A stretch of DNA of 18,284 nt from CAVALG01 sp045576295 (GTDB lineage Bacteria > Bacillota > Clostridia > Oscillospirales > Acutalibacteraceae), in contig JAZNGF010000003.1 in NCBI GenBank assembly GCA_045576295.1, forward strand, positions 1-18,284, given 5' to 3'. Below the pieces are notes generated by a model. That model was not told where the DNA came from and made no database searches. It saw only the letters and a program-made list of their open reading frames with translations. Positions 15,263 to 18,284 of this stretch are shown piece by piece. Positions within the stretch are counted from its first letter, which is position 1. Every line of letters begins with the position of its first letter. The position numbers and the translations under genes were made by a program.

Positions 15263-15293
15263 TTCACCATTTATACTTTTAAACAGGTATAAT
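15263..15293 (+). promoter_or_regulatory. Possible promoter of the clpE-like gene
   Basis: TATAAT at 15288-15293 is a perfect -10 box. The best upstream match is TTCACC at 15263-15268, with a long 19-bp spacer, so the promoter would be weak or activator-dependent. It would start about 65 nt before the ATG at 15365. No CtsR heptad pair (GGTCAAA type) and no CIRCE element was found in this gap. Confidence 0.35.
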
Positions 15294-15338
15294 TACAATG
15301 ATTATTTTGATCTTTAGTTTAACATAAACACTGTTTAA
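15279..15338. repeat. Repeated GTTTA/TAAAC motifs upstream of the clpE-like gene
   Basis: The 118-bp gap before the Clp gene holds TTAAACAG (15279-15286) and its exact complement CTGTTTAA (15331-15338). Between them is a short palindrome GTTTA-ACA-TAAAC (15317-15329). The outer copy abuts the candidate -10 box. This could be an operator or an RNA fold, but AT-rich DNA yields such motifs by chance. Confidence 0.35.
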
Positions 15339-15364
15339 TCGTTTTTATTCGCGGAGGTTTACTT

Positions 15365-17692
15365 ATGAGAATGTGTTATAAATGCGGCAAAAGGCCTGCT
15401 GTTATCTTCTTTCAAGAGATGAGAGGGGAAAAGGTTTCAGAGCAAAAGGGTATGTGCCTTGTGTGCGCAAAGGAATCAGGAATTAAACCTGTTGAAGATA
15501 TGCTTGAAAAAATGAATATCACAGATGAAGATATTGAAGCTATGAGTGATCAACTTATGGAGATAATGGGCGATGCCGATATCGACGACGAAAACGGCGA
15601 ATCATTTTCTCCTGGTGGTGCTTTGCCTTTTCCATTTATGGGCAACCTTTTTAACGGTTTCACATCATCTGGAGCCGACAACAAAGAAGATGGTGGCGTA
15701 AAATCTAACGGCACTGCTTCGAACAATGAAAAGGGCGAAGATAAAGACTCAACTAAGAATAAAAAAGACAAAAAGCAAAAAAGACGCAGATATATTGAGC
15801 AGTTTTGTACTAACTTAACCGATAAAGCACGCCGCGGTGAGTTAGACAGAATTATCGGCCGCGAGCGCGAGCTTTACAGAACCATTCAAATTCTTTCAAG
15901 GCGTTCAAAGAGTAACCCCTGCCTTATTGGTGAGCCCGGTGTTGGTAAAACAGCAATTGCTGAAGGGCTTGCTCTTAAAATTGCCTCGGGTGATATAACA
16001 TCACGCCTTGCTGATAAAGAAATTTGCCTTTTAGACCTCACAGGCCTTGTTGCAGGAACACAGTTTAGAGGCCAGTTTGAAAGCAGAATAAAAGGCCTTA
16101 TTGATGAAGTAAAGCAGGCAGGTAACATTATTCTGTTTATTGATGAAATTCACAATTTAGTGGGTGCGGGCGATTCTGAAGGTTCAATGAGTGCAGGTAA
16201 CATATTAAAGCCGGCACTATCTCGTGGTGAAATTCAGGTAATTGGCGCCACCACATTTAAAGAGTATAGAAAGTATATTGAAAAAGACGTTGCACTTGAA
16301 CGCCGCTTCCAGCCTGTAACAGTTGAAGAACCGTCGGTTGATGAAACCATTGCGGTTCTGAATGGCATTAAAGGCTATTATGAAGGTTATCACGGCGTTA
16401 CAGTGCCCGATGAATTGATAATTGATGCTGTAAGGTTATCTGAAAGATATATAACCGACCGATTCTTGCCCGATAAAGCAATTGATTTATTAGATGAATC
16501 TTGTTCCTGCGCATCACTTAGAAATAAATTTGTTGATGAGCTTTATAAGGTTAATAAAAAGATAGCCGAGCTTGCCGAAGCAGAAGAAGCACTTGAAGCT
16601 AATGTAGATAACCCCGATTACCAGCAGTTGGCTCTTGTTAAGTCTGATTTAGCTAAATACCGTGCAAAAGCTGATGAATTATATCTTCCAGCATCGCAAA
16701 ACAGCGTTACTATCGACGATATGGCGCACGTTATTGAACTTTGGACAGGTATTCCTGCTGTTAAGGTAAAAGAAAGCAGCCTACAAAAGCTTGAAAGCCT
16801 TGAAGAAAGGCTTAAAGAAAAGATAATCGGCCAAGATAAAGCTGTACAAATGGTTGCAAAGGGTGTTCGCCGTTCAAGTGTTCAAATAACATCACATCGC
16901 AGGCCTGCGTCATTTATATTCGTTGGCTCAACCGGTGTTGGTAAAACCGAGCTTGTTAAGGTTTTAGCTAATGAGTTGTTTGATACGCCCGAAACACTTA
17001 TTCGCCTTGATATGTCGGAATATATGGAAAAGCACGCCGTTGCGAAGCTTATTGGAGCGCCTCCAGGATATGTTGGCTATGATGAAGCAGGGCAATTAAC
17101 CGAAAAGGTTCGCAGAAAGCCTTATAGCGTGATTTTATTTGACGAAATTGAAAAGGCACACCCTGATGTGCTTAACATTCTTCTTCAAATACTCGATGAC
17201 GGCCGCGTTACCGATTCGCAGGGAAGACGGGTTAACTTTGAAAACACCGTTGTTGTTATGACATCAAACGCCGGAAGCGACCGTTCTGAAAGTCTTGTTG
17301 GTTTTGGTAAATCTACAATCGAGGCAACCGACGAAAAATACAGAGCAGCTCTTAGCGAATTCCTGCGACCTGAATTTTTGGGCCGTGTTGATGAAATTGT
17401 TGTGTTTAATAATCTAACTCGCGATGATATTGAAAGAATAGCAGCATTGGTGCTTAACGAATTAAAATCTTCACTTGCAGATAAGAATTTAAATCTTGTG
17501 TATGATAACACTGTGCTTTCTTACATCGCCGATAATTGCGACACAGCTAAAAGCGGCGCGCGCGATATTAGAAAAATTGTTAGGCGCGAGGTTGAGGATA
17601 AAGTTGTTGATTTAATTATCAGTGGCAAAACAACCGGTATTAGCGAGATTTCATTAACTGCTGACAACGAAATTAAGTTAAACTGCAAATAA
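15365..17692 (+). CDS. ClpE-like AAA+ unfoldase with N-terminal zinc finger
   Basis: This 775-residue Clp/Hsp100 ATPase should unfold proteins and feed them to ClpP. Instead of the Clp repeat (N) domain it begins with a four-cysteine zinc finger, Cys4-X2-Cys7 and Cys31-X2-Cys34, as in ClpE and McsA. A low-complexity linker rich in Asp, Asn, Gly and Lys follows (about 70-140). AAA-1 has Walker A GEPGVGKT at 189-196 and Walker B IILFIDEIHNLVGAG. The coiled middle region (VDELYKVNKKIAELAEAEEALEA) is short. AAA-2 has Walker A GSTGVGKT, the GYVGYDEAGQLTE pore region, Walker B VILFDEIEKAHPD, and VGF in SLVGFGKS as the likely ClpP-docking loop. GCGGAGG precedes the ATG. ClpE of Bacillus is about 700 residues. 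ClpC-type naming is possible, but the zinc finger favours ClpE. Confidence 0.9.
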   Translation: MRMCYKCGKRPAVIFFQEMRGEKVSEQKGMCLVCAKESGIKPVEDMLEKMNITDEDIEAMSDQLMEIMGDADIDDENGESFSPGGALPFPFMGNLFNGFTSSGADNKEDGGVKSNGTASNNEKGEDKDSTKNKKDKKQKRRRYIEQFCTNLTDKARRGELDRIIGRERELYRTIQILSRRSKSNPCLIGEPGVGKTAIAEGLALKIASGDITSRLADKEICLLDLTGLVAGTQFRGQFESRIKGLIDEVKQAGNIILFIDEIHNLVGAGDSEGSMSAGNILKPALSRGEIQVIGATTFKEYRKYIEKDVALERRFQPVTVEEPSVDETIAVLNGIKGYYEGYHGVTVPDELIIDAVRLSERYITDRFLPDKAIDLLDESCSCASLRNKFVDELYKVNKKIAELAEAEEALEANVDNPDYQQLALVKSDLAKYRAKADELYLPASQNSVTIDDMAHVIELWTGIPAVKVKESSLQKLESLEERLKEKIIGQDKAVQMVAKGVRRSSVQITSHRRPASFIFVGSTGVGKTELVKVLANELFDTPETLIRLDMSEYMEKHAVAKLIGAPPGYVGYDEAGQLTEKVRRKPYSVILFDEIEKAHPDVLNILLQILDDGRVTDSQGRRVNFENTVVVMTSNAGSDRSESLVGFGKSTIEATDEKYRAALSEFLRPEFLGRVDEIVVFNNLTRDDIERIAALVLNELKSSLADKNLNLVYDNTVLSYIADNCDTAKSGARDIRKIVRREVEDKVVDLIISGKTTGISEISLTADNEIKLNCK

Positions 17693-17705
17693 TTTCAAAA
17701 AAACC

Positions 17706-17734
17706 TTGACTAACGGCGGGGTTTATGTTAAAAT
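17706..17734 (+). promoter_or_regulatory. Promoter of tRNA-Gly
   Basis: TTGACT (17706-17711) and TAAAAT (17729-17734) lie 17 bp apart, with TGT directly before the -10. The start would fall near 17741, about 12 nt before the mature tRNA. The -10 box lies in the loop and arm of an imperfect inverted repeat (17714-17725 with 17734-17745). Confidence 0.75.
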
Positions 17735-17752
17735 AAACACCGTCGTTGAGAT

Positions 17753-17826
<74 letters not shown>

Positions 17827-17829
17827 TTT

Positions 17830-17858
17830 ACTGCTCAAGCTTTGGGCAGTTTATTTTT
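17830..17858 (+). terminator. Terminator-like hairpin between the two tRNAs
   Basis: ACTGCTCAA (17830-17838) pairs with TTGGGCAGT (17842-17850), nine pairs with one G-T wobble, around a 3-nt loop. TTATTTTT follows, up to the first base of tRNA-Arg. It has the form of an intrinsic terminator for tRNA-Gly, although tRNA-Arg starts directly after it with no obvious promoter of its own. Confidence 0.7.
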
Positions 17859-17935
17859 GCGCTGATAGCTCAGCCGGATAGAGCATCTGCCTTCTAAGCA
17901 GAGGGTCGGGGGTTCGAGTCCCTTTCAGCGTGCCA
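17859..17935 (+). tRNA. tRNA-Arg (anticodon TCT)
   Basis: The acceptor arm GCGCTGA pairs with TCAGCGT, with a G-T at the first pair. The anticodon stem TCTGC/GCAGA encloses CTTCTAA with anticodon TCT, and the T arm is GGGGGTTCGAGTCCCTT. Discriminator G17932 is followed by an encoded CCA (17933-17935). It reads AGA and AGG. An integrase gene begins about 190 bp downstream, so the 3' half of this gene is a likely attachment site. Confidence 0.96.
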
Positions 17936-17941
17936 TTGAAC

Positions 17942-17990
17942 AAATCTCTTAAACCCAGTATTTATGCGGTTTTGAGAGATTTTTCTTTTT
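17942..17990 (+). terminator. Rho-independent terminator after tRNA-Arg
   Basis: AAATCTCTTAAACC (17942-17955) pairs with GGTTTTGAGAGATTT (17968-17982), with one bulge and a 12-nt loop. TTCTTTTT follows. It ends the tRNA transcription unit and insulates it from the integrase gene. If the mobile element entered at the tRNA 3' end, this terminator came with the element or was recreated by it. Confidence 0.8.
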
Positions 17991-18042
17991 AACACAAAAT
18001 TCCTGTCGTGAAATCAATTTATTTATGGTACTTTATTGTCAC

Positions 18043-18071
18043 TTGACATATTTTATAAATGTGTGTATAAT
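18043..18071 (+). promoter_or_regulatory. Perfect-consensus promoter of the integrase gene
   Basis: TTGACA (18043-18048), a 17-bp spacer and TATAAT (18066-18071) match the sigma-A consensus at every position. The start would be near 18078, about 49 nt before the integrase ATG. A palindrome TGTCA-CT-TGACA (18037-18048) covers the -35 box, and an 11-bp tandem repeat (18058-18079) covers the -10 box, so binding of a repressor is plausible. Confidence 0.85.
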
Positions 18072-18079
18072 GTGTGTAT
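18058..18079 (+). repeat. Two exact tandem copies of an 11-bp repeat over the integrase -10 box
   Basis: AATGTGTGTAT occurs twice back to back at 18058-18068 and 18069-18079. The period of about one helical turn puts both copies on the same DNA face, and together they cover the -10 box and the expected start site. The placement fits an operator or iteron-like protein site. No binding protein is known from the window. Confidence 0.7.
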
Positions 18080-18126
18080 GAAAGCTTGTGCTAATACATA
18101 TTATGAAAATTTTAGGAGTGACAATT

Positions 18127-18284
18127 ATGGCAAACAAAATTAAACGAGAATACGGCACAGGTAGTATTTCACAGAGAAAAGACGGTAAATGGCAGGGAAG
18201 AATTAATCTTGGGACTGATATTAATGGCAAGAGAAAACAAAAATACTTTTATGGTAACACAGAAAAAGAAGTAAAAAAGAAATT
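18127..18284 (+). CDS. Tyrosine recombinase/integrase, N-terminal part (truncated by window edge)
   Basis: The 52 visible codons begin MANKIKREYGTGSISQRKDG and continue with GKWQGRINLGTDINGKRKQKYFYGNTEKEV. The pattern GSI-x-R-KDGKW-x-GRI...G-K-R-x4-F is the AP2-like arm-type DNA-binding domain that opens many phage and conjugative-transposon integrases, where it binds the arm sites of att DNA. The core-binding and catalytic (R...HxxR...Y) domains lie beyond the window. AGGAG at 18114-18118 is 8 nt before the ATG. Its position next to tRNA-Arg supports the integrase reading. Confidence 0.85.
   Translation, partial: MANKIKREYGTGSISQRKDGKWQGRINLGTDINGKRKQKYFYGNTEKEVKKK

Larger units (their letters stand above)
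17936..18284 (+). mobile_element. Edge of an integrative element at tRNA-Arg (partial)
   Basis: A tyrosine integrase gene with its own strong promoter starts just after tRNA-Arg, a layout typical of prophages and integrative conjugative elements that recombine into the 3' end of a tRNA gene. The element boundary would lie within the tRNA 3' half or just after it. The other end, with a second copy of the tRNA 3' sequence, would be outside the window, so both the integration and the element type are inferred. Confidence 0.55.

Noticed and set aside
15247..15364. CtsR or CIRCE operator upstream of the Clp gene
   Set aside because: Neither the tandem GGTCAAA-type heptads nor the TTAGCACTC/GAGTGCTAA inverted repeat is present.
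18039..18230. Minus-strand open frame opposite the integrase start
   Set aside because: It overlaps the integrase promoter and coding region, has no ribosome binding site, and its product resembles no family I know.

Overview
The window is an AT-rich (roughly 40% GC by eye) stretch of core chromosome from a low-GC Gram-positive bacterium, most likely an anaerobic, spore-forming clostridium of the Ruminococcaceae/Oscillospiraceae type. The evidence is a YpeB spore-germination protein, a domain-permuted GH3 beta-glucosidase of the kind known from rumen clostridia, split EcfA1/EcfA2/EcfT genes followed by truA, a zinc-finger Clp ATPase, GTG and TTG starts with strong purine-rich ribosome binding sites, and consensus sigma-A promoters. 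Both window edges fall inside mobile DNA: an IS3-family insertion sequence on the left and the start of a tyrosine-integrase element next to a tRNA on the right.

Left part (1-5297, minus strand). Reading leftwards from 5297, there is a lipoprotein resembling PrsA/SurA foldases with its own promoter and a strong terminator; then ypeB; then a cytoplasmic GH3 beta-glucosidase with a near-consensus promoter. About 30 bp beyond the GH3 stop codon begins the left end of an IS3-type element in the same orientation. Its terminal sequence folds into a hairpin that would hide the transposase ribosome binding site in read-through RNA.

Central part (5415-15246, plus strand). A promoter at 5419-5447 drives what looks like one long transcription unit of eleven genes with gaps of at most about 30 bp and several overlaps: ruvC-ruvA-ruvB (Holliday-junction resolution), glmM (phosphoglucosamine mutase for cell-wall precursors), a SAM-dependent methyltransferase, ecfA1-ecfA2-ecfT (energizing module of an ECF vitamin transporter, with no S component here), truA (tRNA pseudouridine synthase), a DUF5711-like membrane-anchored propeller protein and a CvpA-like membrane protein. 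No terminator was seen inside it. A 118-bp gap with repeated GTTTA/TAAAC motifs then precedes a ClpE-like AAA+ unfoldase.

Right part (17693-18284, plus strand). A strong promoter, tRNA-Gly(TCC), an intervening terminator-like hairpin, tRNA-Arg(TCT) and a further terminator are followed by a perfect-consensus promoter with an 11-bp tandem repeat over its -10 box and the first 52 codons of a tyrosine recombinase. This looks like the edge of an integrative element inserted at the tRNA-Arg 3' end.

I do not see a convincing undescribed multi-gene system. The most interesting points are the IS hairpin, the permuted GH3, ypeB without an adjacent sleB, the zinc-finger Clp with its repeat-rich leader, and the integrase control region.
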